From Jejudonia soesokkakensis (GTDB lineage Bacteria; Bacteroidota; Bacteroidia; Flavobacteriales; Flavobacteriaceae): DNA of 64,000 bases. Numbering within the stretch: the stretch's first letter is position 1; the number at the start of each line of letters is the position of its first letter. Location of the stretch: positions 930,001 through 994,000 of the forward strand of contig NZ_JBHTBN010000001.1 in the NCBI RefSeq assembly GCF_042664795.1, written 5' to 3'. The notes beneath the pieces are model-generated. The model was not told the DNA's origin and did not search any database. It was given only the letters and a program-made list of their open reading frames with translations. The position numbers were made by a program, and so were the translations under genes. Below are positions 34,261 to 44,300 of this stretch, one piece after another.

Positions 34261-37200
34261 ATGGCAAGAAATAATAACGAACAACAACAGAAGAAATTTA
34301 ATAAAATTTCGATAGGCTTAGCTTCTCCAGAATCAATTTTGGCAGAATCCAGAGGGGAAGTTTTAAAACCTGAAACAATAAACTACCGTACGCACAAACC
34401 AGAGCGTGATGGTCTATTCTGTGAGCGAATCTTTGGTCCGGTTAAGGATTATGAGTGTGCTTGTGGGAAATATAAAAGAATACGTTACAAAGGAATCGTT
34501 TGTGACCGATGTGGTGTAGAGGTGACAGAGAAAAAAGTACGTCGTGACCGTGTGGGACACATCAATCTTGTTGTTCCTGTAGCGCACATTTGGTACTTTA
34601 GAAGTTTACCAAACAAAATTGGATATCTATTAGGGCTTCCTTCAAAGAAGCTTGATATGATTATCTATTACGAAAGATACGTAGTGATCCAGCCAGGTAT
34701 TGCAAAGAATGAAGAAGGAGAGCCTGTGCAAAAAATGGATTTCCTTACGGAAGAAGAATACTTAAATATTCTTGATAGTCTTCCGCAAGAAAATTTATAC
34801 TTAGATGACGAAGATCCAAACAAATTCATCGCTAAGATGGGTGCCGAATGTTTGATCGAATTATTAAACCGTATCGACTTAAATGCATTATCATTTGAGT
34901 TACGTCACAAAGCAAATAACGAAACTTCGAAGCAACGTAAAACGGAAGCTTTAAAGAGACTTCAGGTTGTTGAAGCACTTCGTGATGCCAATAAGAATCG
35001 TGAAAACAGACCAGAATGGATGATCATGAAAGTAGTACCTGTAATTCCGCCGGAATTACGTCCATTGGTACCACTAGATGGAGGTCGTTTTGCAACCTCA
35101 GATTTAAATGATTTATACCGTCGTGTGATTATTAGAAACAATCGTTTAAAGCGATTGGTTGAAATTAAAGCACCCGAAGTAATTTTACGTAATGAAAAGC
35201 GTATGCTTCAGGAGTCGGTAGATTCATTATTTGATAATACGAGAAAATCTTCCGCAGTAAAAACGGATAGTAACAGACCATTAAAATCACTTTCAGACTC
35301 GCTAAAAGGTAAGCAGGGACGTTTCCGTCAAAACTTATTAGGTAAGCGTGTAGATTATAGTGCACGTTCGGTAATTGTTGTTGGACCAGAATTGAAGTTG
35401 TTCGAATGTGGTATCCCTAAGGATATGGCAGCAGAACTATACAAGCCCTTTGTAATCCGTAAGTTGATTGAAAGAGGAATCGTAAAAACGGTAAAATCTG
35501 CAAAGAAGATAATAGATAAAAAGGAACCTGTAGTTTGGGATATTTTGGAAAACGTTCTTAAAGGACATCCAGTATTACTAAACCGTGCCCCTACACTTCA
35601 CCGTTTGGGTATTCAGGCATTCCAACCAAAATTAATTGAAGGAAAAGCAATTCAGTTACACCCATTAGTATGTACGGCATTTAACGCCGATTTTGATGGG
35701 GATCAAATGGCGGTACACCTTCCATTAGGGCCAGAAGCAATTCTGGAAGCTCAGTTATTAATGTTGGCTTCTCACAATATCCTAAACCCTGCAAATGGTT
35801 CGCCAGTGGCAGTACCATCTCAGGATATGGTATTGGGTCTGTATTATATGACCAAGCTTCGTAAGACTGATGATACCTATAAAGTAAAAGGAGAAGGATT
35901 AACATTCTACTCGGCCGAGGAAGCAGTAATTGCTTACAACGAGAAGAAAGTTGATTTGAATGCCGAAATAAAAATCCGTACGAAGGATTTTGATGAGAAC
36001 GGAAACTTAAAAATGCAGATTATCACAACGACTCTGGGTAGAGTTTTGTTTAATCAGCATGTACCGGAAAAAGCAGGATATATCAATGAAGTATTGACTA
36101 AGAAATCGCTTAGAGATATTATTGGTGGTATTTTGGCGGTAACAAGTGTGCCTGAAACAGCCGAGTTCCTTGATGCGATCAAAACGTTAGGATATAAATT
36201 TGCATTCGAAGGTGGGTTGTCGTTCAGTTTAGGAGATATTATTATCCCTGCTGAAAAACAACAGATGATTGATGATGCGAACACACAAGTAGATGCTATT
36301 GTAGGAAACTATAATATGGGTCTTATTACAAACAACGAACGTTACAATCAGGTAATTGATATTTGGACGGCGACCAATGCTGAATTGACAGAGTTGTCTA
36401 TGAAACGTATTCGTGAGGATCAACAAGGGTTTAACTCGGTGTATATGATGCTTGATTCTGGGGCTCGTGGATCTAAAGAACAGATTCGCCAGTTAACAGG
36501 AATGCGTGGTTTGATGGCTAAGCCTAAGAAGTCTAATAGTGGAGGAGGAGAAATTATTGAAAACCCAATTCTATCTAACTTTAAAGAAGGACTTTCCATT
36601 TTAGAATACTTTATCTCAACACACGGTGCACGTAAAGGACTTGCAGATACGGCTCTTAAAACAGCAGATGCAGGATACTTAACCCGTCGTTTGGTAGATG
36701 TTTCTCAAGATGTTATTGTAAATACTGAAGACTGCGGAACCTTACGAGGGATTGAAGTTTCAGCATTGAAGAAAAACGAAGAAATTGTTGAGACCTTAAA
36801 AGCGAGAATTGTAGGTAGAACATCATTGAACGATGTGATAGACCCTTTAACAAAAGATGTCTTAGCTGAAGCAGGAGATCATATTTCTGAAGCGGTTGCT
36901 GCAAAAATTGAAGCATCTCCTCTGGAAAGTATCGAAGTACGTTCGGCATTAACCTGTGAAGCTAAAAAAGGAATTTGTTCACAATGCTACGGAAGAAACC
37001 TTGCGACCAACAAAATGGTACAACGAGGAGAAGCTGTAGGTGTTGTTGCAGCTCAATCTATTGGGGAGCCAGGAACGCAGTTAACATTGCGTACCTTCCA
37101 CGTGGGTGGTATTGCAGGGAACATTTCCGAAGAAAATAAATTAACAGTTAAGTTTAACGGAAGAGCAGAAATTGAAGATCTTAAAACCGTAAAAGGGGAA

Positions 37201-38562
37201 GATTCTGAAGGAAATAAAGTAGATATTGTTATTTCTCGTACGTCTGAATTAAAACTCGTTGACGAGAAAACCGGTATTAACTTAAGTACAAACGTGATAC
37301 CTTACGGTTCGACGATCTATGTAAAAGATGGTGAGAAACTGAAAAAAGGAGATGTTGTTTGTCAGTGGGATCCATATAACGGTGTAATTATTTCTGAATT
37401 TGCTGGAAAAATTAAATATGAGAATATTGAACAGGGAGTTACCTATTCGGTAGAAATTGATGAACAAACCGGTTTCCAAGAAAAAGTAATTACCGAATCA
37501 AGAGATAAGAAGAAGATACCAACCCTTCAGATTTTAGGAAAGAAAGACGAAGTGATACGTTCGTACAATTTACCTGTAGGAGCACACTTAATGGTAGATG
37601 AAGGCGATAAGATTAAGATTGGTAAAGTGTTAGTAAAAATACCTCGTAAATCTGCTAAAGCAGGGGATATTACAGGAGGTCTTCCACGTGTAACAGAGCT
37701 ATTTGAAGCGCGTAATCCATCTAATCCTGCAGTTGTTAGTGAGATTGATGGTGTTGTTTCCTTCGGAAAAATCAAGCGTGGTAACCGTGAGATTATTATC
37801 GAATCGAAACTGGGAGAAATCAAGAAGTATTTGGTAAAACTGAGTAATCAAATTCTGGTACAGGAGAATGATTATGTGCGGGCAGGAATGCCATTATCTG
37901 ATGGTTCTATTACACCCGAAGATATTCTTCGAATCAAAGGGCCTTCTGCTGTACAACAGTACTTGGTAAATGAAGTTCAGGAAGTATATCGTTTACAAGG
38001 GGTAAAAATTAATGATAAGCACTTTGAGGTAGTGGTTCGCCAGATGATGCGTAAAGTACGTATTGTAGATAGTGGAGATACTACGTTCCTTGAGAATCAA
38101 TTAGTACATAAAGCTGATTTTATTGAAGAAAACGATAAAATCTTCGGAATGAAGGTAGTTGATAATGCTGGAGATTCTGAAAATTTAAAAGAAGGACAGA
38201 TTATTTCGTCTCGTGAGTTACGTGATGAGAATTCTATCTTGCGAAGAGCAGACAAGACATTGGTTGAAGCACGTGATGCTGTAAATGCAACAGCAACTCC
38301 TATTTTACAGGGGATTACGAGAGCTTCGTTACAAACAAAGTCATTTATCTCTGCTGCATCCTTCCAAGAGACTACTAAAGTATTAAATGAAGCTGCGGTA
38401 GCAGGTAAAGTGGATACATTAGAAGGCCTTAAGGAGAATGTAATTGTAGGTCACAAGATCCCAGCCGGTACAGGGATGAGAGCATATGATACTATTATTG
38501 TAGGTTCTAAAGAGGAATTTGAAAAAATGACTACGGAAACACAAGAAGTAAATTATAACTAA
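34261..38562 (+). CDS. rpoC: DNA-directed RNA polymerase subunit beta'
   Basis: RpoC carries the catalytic magnesium. In its 1433 residues the first zinc site is Cys66, Cys68, Cys81 and Cys84; the catalytic NADFDGDQ has Asp477, Asp479 and Asp481; the second zinc site is Cys825, Cys899, Cys906 and Cys909. It is the last gene of the block and is followed by a terminator. Confidence 0.99.
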   Translation: MARNNNEQQQKKFNKISIGLASPESILAESRGEVLKPETINYRTHKPERDGLFCERIFGPVKDYECACGKYKRIRYKGIVCDRCGVEVTEKKVRRDRVGHINLVVPVAHIWYFRSLPNKIGYLLGLPSKKLDMIIYYERYVVIQPGIAKNEEGEPVQKMDFLTEEEYLNILDSLPQENLYLDDEDPNKFIAKMGAECLIELLNRIDLNALSFELRHKANNETSKQRKTEALKRLQVVEALRDANKNRENRPEWMIMKVVPVIPPELRPLVPLDGGRFATSDLNDLYRRVIIRNNRLKRLVEIKAPEVILRNEKRMLQESVDSLFDNTRKSSAVKTDSNRPLKSLSDSLKGKQGRFRQNLLGKRVDYSARSVIVVGPELKLFECGIPKDMAAELYKPFVIRKLIERGIVKTVKSAKKIIDKKEPVVWDILENVLKGHPVLLNRAPTLHRLGIQAFQPKLIEGKAIQLHPLVCTAFNADFDGDQMAVHLPLGPEAILEAQLLMLASHNILNPANGSPVAVPSQDMVLGLYYMTKLRKTDDTYKVKGEGLTFYSAEEAVIAYNEKKVDLNAEIKIRTKDFDENGNLKMQIITTTLGRVLFNQHVPEKAGYINEVLTKKSLRDIIGGILAVTSVPETAEFLDAIKTLGYKFAFEGGLSFSLGDIIIPAEKQQMIDDANTQVDAIVGNYNMGLITNNERYNQVIDIWTATNAELTELSMKRIREDQQGFNSVYMMLDSGARGSKEQIRQLTGMRGLMAKPKKSNSGGGEIIENPILSNFKEGLSILEYFISTHGARKGLADTALKTADAGYLTRRLVDVSQDVIVNTEDCGTLRGIEVSALKKNEEIVETLKARIVGRTSLNDVIDPLTKDVLAEAGDHISEAVAAKIEASPLESIEVRSALTCEAKKGICSQCYGRNLATNKMVQRGEAVGVVAAQSIGEPGTQLTLRTFHVGGIAGNISEENKLTVKFNGRAEIEDLKTVKGEDSEGNKVDIVISRTSELKLVDEKTGINLSTNVIPYGSTIYVKDGEKLKKGDVVCQWDPYNGVIISEFAGKIKYENIEQGVTYSVEIDEQTGFQEKVITESRDKKKIPTLQILGKKDEVIRSYNLPVGAHLMVDEGDKIKIGKVLVKIPRKSAKAGDITGGLPRVTELFEARNPSNPAVVSEIDGVVSFGKIKRGNREIIIESKLGEIKKYLVKLSNQILVQENDYVRAGMPLSDGSITPEDILRIKGPSAVQQYLVNEVQEVYRLQGVKINDKHFEVVVRQMMRKVRIVDSGDTTFLENQLVHKADFIEENDKIFGMKVVDNAGDSENLKEGQIISSRELRDENSILRRADKTLVEARDAVNATATPILQGITRASLQTKSFISAASFQETTKVLNEAAVAGKVDTLEGLKENVIVGHKIPAGTGMRAYDTIIVGSKEEFEKMTTETQEVNYN

Positions 38563-38585
38563 GTTGTACCACTTTTATAAATAGT

Positions 38586-38620
38586 AAAAATCCCGTGACA
38601 TTTGTTATGGGATTTTTTTT
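38586..38620 (+). terminator. Rho-independent terminator after rpoC
   Basis: AATCCCGTGAC (38589-38599) pairs with GTTATGGGATT (38604-38614) across a short loop, followed by a run of T. Confidence 0.9.
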
Positions 38621-38680
38621 AATCAATTGGACTAATAATTAATAGACTTCCACCTTTGTGGAAGATCAAATAAATTTGAT

Positions 38681-38995
38681 ATGGCAGAAGATAAAAAATC
38701 AAAACAAGGGCAAATAAATATAGAGCTTGATGAAGCTACTGCGCAAGGAATTTATAGCAATCTAGCTATTATAAATCATTCAAAATCTGAATTTATTGTA
38801 GATTTTGTTTCTATAATGCCTGGTGTTCCTAAAAGCAAAGTAAAATCAAGAATCATACTAACGCCACAACACGCAAAGCGTTTCTTAAATGCGTTAGGCG
38901 ATAATGTACGTAGATTTGAAAAGGCACACGGAGAGATAAAGGATTATCAGCAACCTCCCATGCCCATTAATTTTGGACCTACAGGGGAGGCTTAA
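38681..38995 (+). CDS. DUF3467 protein
   Basis: This 104-residue soluble protein has the DUF3467 pattern: QINIELDEATAQGIYSNLAI, HSKSEFIVDFVSIMPGVPKS and SRIILTPQHAKRFLNALGDN. Its function is unknown, and it is found widely next to rpoC in Bacteroidetes as I recall. It has its own upstream region after the rpoC terminator. A perfect 7-bp hairpin CTTCCAC-CTTT-GTGGAAG (38647-38664) lies 16 nt before the start codon. Confidence 0.92.
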   Translation: MAEDKKSKQGQINIELDEATAQGIYSNLAIINHSKSEFIVDFVSIMPGVPKSKVKSRIILTPQHAKRFLNALGDNVRRFEKAHGEIKDYQQPPMPINFGPTGEA

Positions 38996-39083
38996 TTCTG
39001 GTAAACTGAAAACGATATTTAGTGGATATAGAAAAGCCTTGAATTCAAGTTAATTAAAATCAAGGCATAATCATATTATTATT

Positions 39084-40700
39084 TTAAATTACTATTTTGG
39101 TTTTATCTGCTTTTTCAAACTCACTTACAAAGTGAAACTTAATGGAAGGGTATTTGCTTTGGGTCATTTGTAATGTAAAAGCAGAATCTGCAAAAAATAC
39201 CAGTTGGCCACGTTTGTCTTTTGCTAAGAATTTTGATTTTGTCCTTTTAAAATCGGCAAATTCATCATTTTTAGGATCTAAAGCCTCTACCCAGCATGCT
39301 TTGTGTACGTTCAAGTTTTCGTAACGACAACTAGCTCCATATTCGTGCTCCAATCTGTATTGTATTACTTCAAACTGAAGCGCTCCTACGGTTCCAACTA
39401 CTTTTCTTCCGTTGAGCACTAAGGTAAATAATTGAGCTACGCCTTCATCCATTAATTGATCAATTCCTTTTTCGAGCTGTTTGCTCTTCATTGGATCTGC
39501 ATTGTTGATATACTTAAAAAATTCGGGAGAGAAGCTCGGAATCCCTTTGTATCGCATTTCTTCACCTTCAGTGAGGGTATCTCCAATTTTGAAATTTCCG
39601 GTATCGTGTAAGCCTACTATATCTCCAGGATATGAAATGTCTACAATTTGTTTCTTTTCAGCAAAAAATGCATTAGGACTGGAAAATTTCATCTTCTTTC
39701 CATTGCGAACATGCATATAATTAGTATTTCTTTCGAAGGTGCCAGATACAATTTTAACAAATGCTAGGCGGTCTCTGTGTTTGGGATCCATGTTAGCATG
39801 TATTTTAAATACAAAACCTGAAAATTCTTTTTCTTCAGGTTTTACAAGTCGTGTATCACTGTACTTAGGTTGTGGTTTTGGAGCAATCTCGATAAAACAA
39901 TCTAACAGTTCTCTTACTCCAAAATTGTTGAGAGCAGAACCAAAGAATACAGGTTGTAATTCACTTTGTAAATATTCTTCTCTATTGAAATCTGGATAGA
40001 CTTCATACACTAATTCTAATTCTTCCCGAAGTGTATCTGCTGCTTTTGAACCAACAAGTTCGTCTAGTTTTTCTGAACTAACATCTTCAATTTCAATTGT
40101 TTCTTCGATGTTTTTACGACTGTCTCCACTAAAGAGATTTACGTTTTTTTCCCAAATATTATAAATTCCTTTAAAGTCATAACCCATGCCAATAGGGAAG
40201 GAGAGTGGAGTCACCCGGAGTTGTAATTTTTGTTCAATCTCATCCAGTAATTCAAATGCATCTTTTCCCTCCCGATCTAATTTATTGATAAAAACAATCA
40301 TCGGAATATTTCGCATTCGACATACTTCTACGAGTTTTTCAGTCTGTTCTTCAACACCTTTTGCAACGTCAATGACTACAATAACACTATCTACTGCTGT
40401 AAGCGTTCGAAAGGTATCCTCGGCAAAATCCTTGTGCCCAGGAGTGTCTAGAATGTTAATTTTAATACCTTCATATTCAAAGGCTAAGACAGAAGTGGCT
40501 ACCGAAATCCCTCGCTGACGTTCTATTTCCATGAAGTCACTCGTCGCTCCTTTTTTAATTTTATTGCTTTTAACGGCTCCAGCTTCTTGAATCGCTCCGC
40601 CAAACAACAACAATTTTTCTGTTAATGTTGTTTTTCCTGCATCTGGATGAGATATAATTCCGAAGGTTTTGCGCCTGTTAATTTCTTTTTGTAGTGACAT
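39084..40700 (-). CDS. prfC: Peptide chain release factor 3
   Basis: RF3 is the GTPase that recycles RF1/RF2 from the ribosome. The 538-residue protein has G1 SHPDAGKT (residues 18-25), switch II DTPGHKDF, G4 NKLDREGKDAFELLDEIE, and the RF3-specific C-terminus (VGTVGALQFEVIQYRLEHEY). RF3 rather than EF-G is shown by the length and the QRGISVATSVLAFEY switch I. It is divergent from the adhesin gene. Confidence 0.97.
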   Translation of the reverse strand: MSLQKEINRRKTFGIISHPDAGKTTLTEKLLLFGGAIQEAGAVKSNKIKKGATSDFMEIERQRGISVATSVLAFEYEGIKINILDTPGHKDFAEDTFRTLTAVDSVIVVIDVAKGVEEQTEKLVEVCRMRNIPMIVFINKLDREGKDAFELLDEIEQKLQLRVTPLSFPIGMGYDFKGIYNIWEKNVNLFSGDSRKNIEETIEIEDVSSEKLDELVGSKAADTLREELELVYEVYPDFNREEYLQSELQPVFFGSALNNFGVRELLDCFIEIAPKPQPKYSDTRLVKPEEKEFSGFVFKIHANMDPKHRDRLAFVKIVSGTFERNTNYMHVRNGKKMKFSSPNAFFAEKKQIVDISYPGDIVGLHDTGNFKIGDTLTEGEEMRYKGIPSFSPEFFKYINNADPMKSKQLEKGIDQLMDEGVAQLFTLVLNGRKVVGTVGALQFEVIQYRLEHEYGASCRYENLNVHKACWVEALDPKNDEFADFKRTKSKFLAKDKRGQLVFFADSAFTLQMTQSKYPSIKFHFVSEFEKADKTKIVI

Positions 40701-40720
40701 TAATTTTAAAATATAATTGG

Positions 40721-40728
40721 CAAATATA
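40721..40728 (-). promoter_or_regulatory. -7 element of prfC
   Basis: CAAATATA on the plus strand is TATATTTG on the minus strand, a perfect TAnnTTTG. It ends 20 nt before the prfC start codon. No TTTG is visible at the usual distance. Confidence 0.45.
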
Positions 40729-40780
40729 CGGGATACAGAGCTTTTAATTTTAAAATTAAATAGTTTTGAATAAAAAAAAT

Positions 40781-41230
40781 TTCCTACAAAATATAGTATA
40801 ATAGTTATAGCTATATAAGAGAAAATAGAAAATATCCTATTTTGCTTCCTACAAATTTAGATTCACTTTATCGATGAAATTTGCGTTTAATCGATAATAT
40901 TAAATATATTCGTTCTTTAATTATTCTTTAGATGAGTTAAAATATAGATGAAAAAAGCATGGATTTGTAGGAATAAATTAGCTATAATTTAGGTGAATTT
41001 TTTTGTAAAATAAAAGTTATATGGAATTTAATAGCATTCCCTTTACTAAACTTTGTTCCTACTTTTGTTTTGGTAAGAACATCAATAAAATAGGGCAATA
41101 CGTACTAATACGTACGGTATATTCCTACAAAAATAATCGTTAAAATTCCCTTTTTTGCGTATTTCAACGATTATTTTACACCATTCAGCTAAAACACGTG
41201 TTTTTGTAAATCTTTAACTTTTATTCCTAC
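40781..41230. promoter_or_regulatory. Array of six TTCCTAC motifs in the prfC-adhesin spacer
   Basis: The 600-nt spacer 40701-41300 has no plausible gene. It holds TTCCTAC at 40781-40787, 40846-40852, 41056-41062, 41122-41128 and 41224-41230, and its reverse complement GTAGGAA at 40968-40974. Four of the six extend to TTCCTACAAA. The last copy sits 1 nt before the candidate -7 element of the adhesin gene. No known regulator site is recognised; an operator array is inferred. Confidence 0.5.
41130..41177. repeat. 12-bp inverted repeat upstream of the adhesin
   Basis: AAAATAATCGTT (41130-41141) is the perfect inverse of AACGATTATTTT (41166-41177), with a 24-nt centre. It overlaps the fifth TTCCTAC copy's flank. 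It could be a hairpin or a binding site. Confidence 0.6.
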
Positions 41231-41231
41231 G

Positions 41232-41239
41232 TATATTTG
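41232..41239 (+). promoter_or_regulatory. -7 element of the adhesin gene
   Basis: TATATTTG matches TAnnTTTG and would give a leader of about 55 nt before the ATG at 41301. The nearest TTTG is at 41203-41206, 25 nt upstream, a wide spacing. Confidence 0.45.
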
Positions 41240-41300
41240 ACTTGAATACAGGATAGCTATGTTAATTCCTGAAACACAATAACAATAAAAATTTAAACGC

Positions 41301-44300
41301 ATGCAAACTTTTACATTCGTTACAAGAAATATTAAAAGCATCTATAGAGTAAGTCTAATTGCTTTAATCATTTTTACTGCTAATTTTACTGCACATGCAC
41401 AAATAGGTACTCAGTCATCTTCTGTTCGGTCTGGTGTAACTTTTCAGTGGTCCAATTCGCAGACTATAAATGGGACTTTCAATAATGATAATCCAGCTAC
41501 GATTAAATCTATTACTATAGGAGATATTGTATATGATCGTTTTGCAGTGCCTTCAAACTATCAACTAACAAGATTAGGTGTGGGAGAGAATGCGACTTCT
41601 TCAAATCCAAACGGAAATGCACATGAAGTTAATGGAGTTTTTGAAAACGGTAGTGAGGTTATAGGTACCAGTATTACTGCAACTTCAAATATTAATGATT
41701 CGACACCATGGGATAATGCAGCAAAATCTGCATTCATGGATAAAAACTTAAATCATTATTTTACTGCAAATCCAAATGGTGAAGCATTTTGTGGCACTTT
41801 TAATTCTTCATTAAGAAATAAAGCACAAAAACAAACAATCTATTATATGCCATCAATTCCATCTAACGAAGGTGGAATTTTGGCTGTTACAGAACGTGGG
41901 GGGAATAACTGCTATTTCGTAGAAGTCTATGGAATGCTAGCCGGAAGTTCAACAGAGACTAAAATTGGAGATACTTTTGTAAGAAACCGTTCTGGAGAAG
42001 ATCTACGTGGTGGTGGTTTTTCGCAACCTTCTAACAGTTCAACAGATTATTGGGGTTCTGGACGTGAGCAAGATAATGGACAGACTATTGCAATTGCATT
42101 GTTTCAATTAAACAGTGTAGCTCCAGTAGGTTCAAGAATTACAAAAATAGAATTTACAGCCGCTACGAGAGATCACGGTGATGGTAAATTTTTTATTTTA
42201 CAAGACTATGCTGTAAATCAGGAAAATGATGGGTGTGAAGGTGAGACCCAGCAAGGAAATTTGAATGATGTGAATAGTGTGCCTTCAGGTTCTACATACA
42301 CACTTCAAGGACCAGCTCCTGCAGGTGCTGCTTCATTTACTTTAAACTCAAACGGTACGTATTCATATACTCCAAATCCTGGTTTTACTGGGTCGGCGAG
42401 TTTTAATTATAAAGTTACATTACCAGCTCCTAATCAAAATGTAAAGGATTCTGCTACGGTTACACTAACAGTAAATGCTATACCAGATGCTCCTGTTGTA
42501 GAGTTTATTTGTGGAAGTAATGCTAATAATGGGAAACTCAAGGTAAATTCTCCAACAGGCTCACAATTTGAATATAGCTTAAATAGTGGATCTTTTCAAA
42601 GTTCCAGAGAATTCAATAATGTTGGTGCTGGAACATATACCGTTAAAGTTAAAAATAAGCATACTGGTTGTATAGCTGAAACATCCATAACAGTTACAAA
42701 TACTACTAATGATGCACCTGAAGCTTTTAATGATACTTTTTCTACAAATCCAGGAGTCCCTATCACATTTAATGTGTTGGCTGATAATGGTACAGGATTA
42801 GATTTTGATCCCAACGGAGATCCTTTTTCTGTAATTTCTAATACAAATCCTGGAAATGGAAGTTTGACAAGTAATGGTAATGGTAATTTTACATTTACGC
42901 CTTCTGCAGGTTTTGTAGGTACAACTTCTTTCTTTTATACAATTAAAGATCAGCCAACTTCATGTTCAAGTCAGGCTAAAACTGATAAAGCAGAGGTTAT
43001 AATCAATGTCGTCAATAATCCTACTCCAAGAGGGTGTAATTGTACACCACTTTATAAAGAATCAAACTTTGTAAACCCTATAAAAATTGCCGGTAATAAT
43101 TTAGAAGTAGGAGCTGTATATAGGTTTTCAAACGTTTTTCCTACAAATCCATACGGAACCACAATTGATGCATTGGTAAGAATTGAAGAATTTGCGGGTG
43201 GGGCATCCTTATTAAATATTGATGTAACTTCTTCTGGTCTTGCTGAAAACTTTCAACCAAGAATTAACAGTACGAATAATAATGATCAAAGTGTTTTATT
43301 TAATATCACATTTGTTGAAGGTGGAGGTAATTATGGCGATGAAGTAGAAATATCTTTTTATGGAACACCTTATGATATTGACGGTGATAGCCAAGATTCA
43401 AGAGAGTATGCTGAATTAAGTTTGCCAGACGCTTATTTTGTAAGTAACCAAACAGAACTTAATATTACTCAGACTGCAACGAAAATTCGAGGAGAAGCGA
43501 TGACTTCCACTACTGCTCCGGGTGGTGATATATCATTGGATCCTAGATGGACCTACAGTAATTATTGGGAGACAAAATCTTCTTTGAATTATAGAATTGG
43601 TAAGTTAGATGGAAACAGTGATAGATATTATTCTTTTGGAGTTTCTTGTGCCGATTTTAATGATCCTAACTCAATATTTATTACCTACCCTACCATATGT
43701 GGTACAGTGACAGATGAAGAAGGAAATCCACTAGCAAATGTCAATATAGATATAACAGGCTCTGATGGAAGCTCTCAAACTGTTCAAACAAATGGTAATG
43801 GTGAATACCTTGCTACTGCAGCAGTTCCAGATGCATTGGTTGATGTTACTTATGAAATTAGAGAAAATGACCTTCCAGGTTATATTTCTGTTTCCGATGT
43901 AGATGGGGCAAATGATAACTTAATTACTAGAACTATTGCGCTTCAATCGTCTTGTGGTAACGATTTTGTAGATGGTTTCAATCTTGAGATTGAACTTGAA
44001 GAAAAAACAGATATATTATGTAATGGAGATGATACCGGAGCTATAACTGTTTCAGCTACTGGTGGAGTGCCTCCTTACGTGTATACGATTAATGGTGGAA
44101 CACCTCAGTCCTCTCCAACTTTTGAAAATTTATCTGCTGGTATTTATGTGATCGAAGTAACCGATACATTTGATAATACAGATTCTCTTTCAGTTACATT
44201 AACAGAACCTGAACCTATCAGTATTCAAATTACAAAAGAGAATGCTTCTTTATTAGGGCTCTGTCAAAATGGGGAAGCTACAGCTACACCTTCTGGTGGA

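Noticed and set aside
39036..39066. GCCTTGA/TCAAGGC hairpin between DUF3467 and prfC genes as a terminator
   Set aside because: The stem is only 7 bp with a 17-nt loop and no T-run on either strand, so the evidence is too weak.
40701..41300. A missed gene in the 600-nt spacer before the adhesin
   Set aside because: All frames are broken by many stop codons and no motif is recognisable; it is treated as regulatory DNA.
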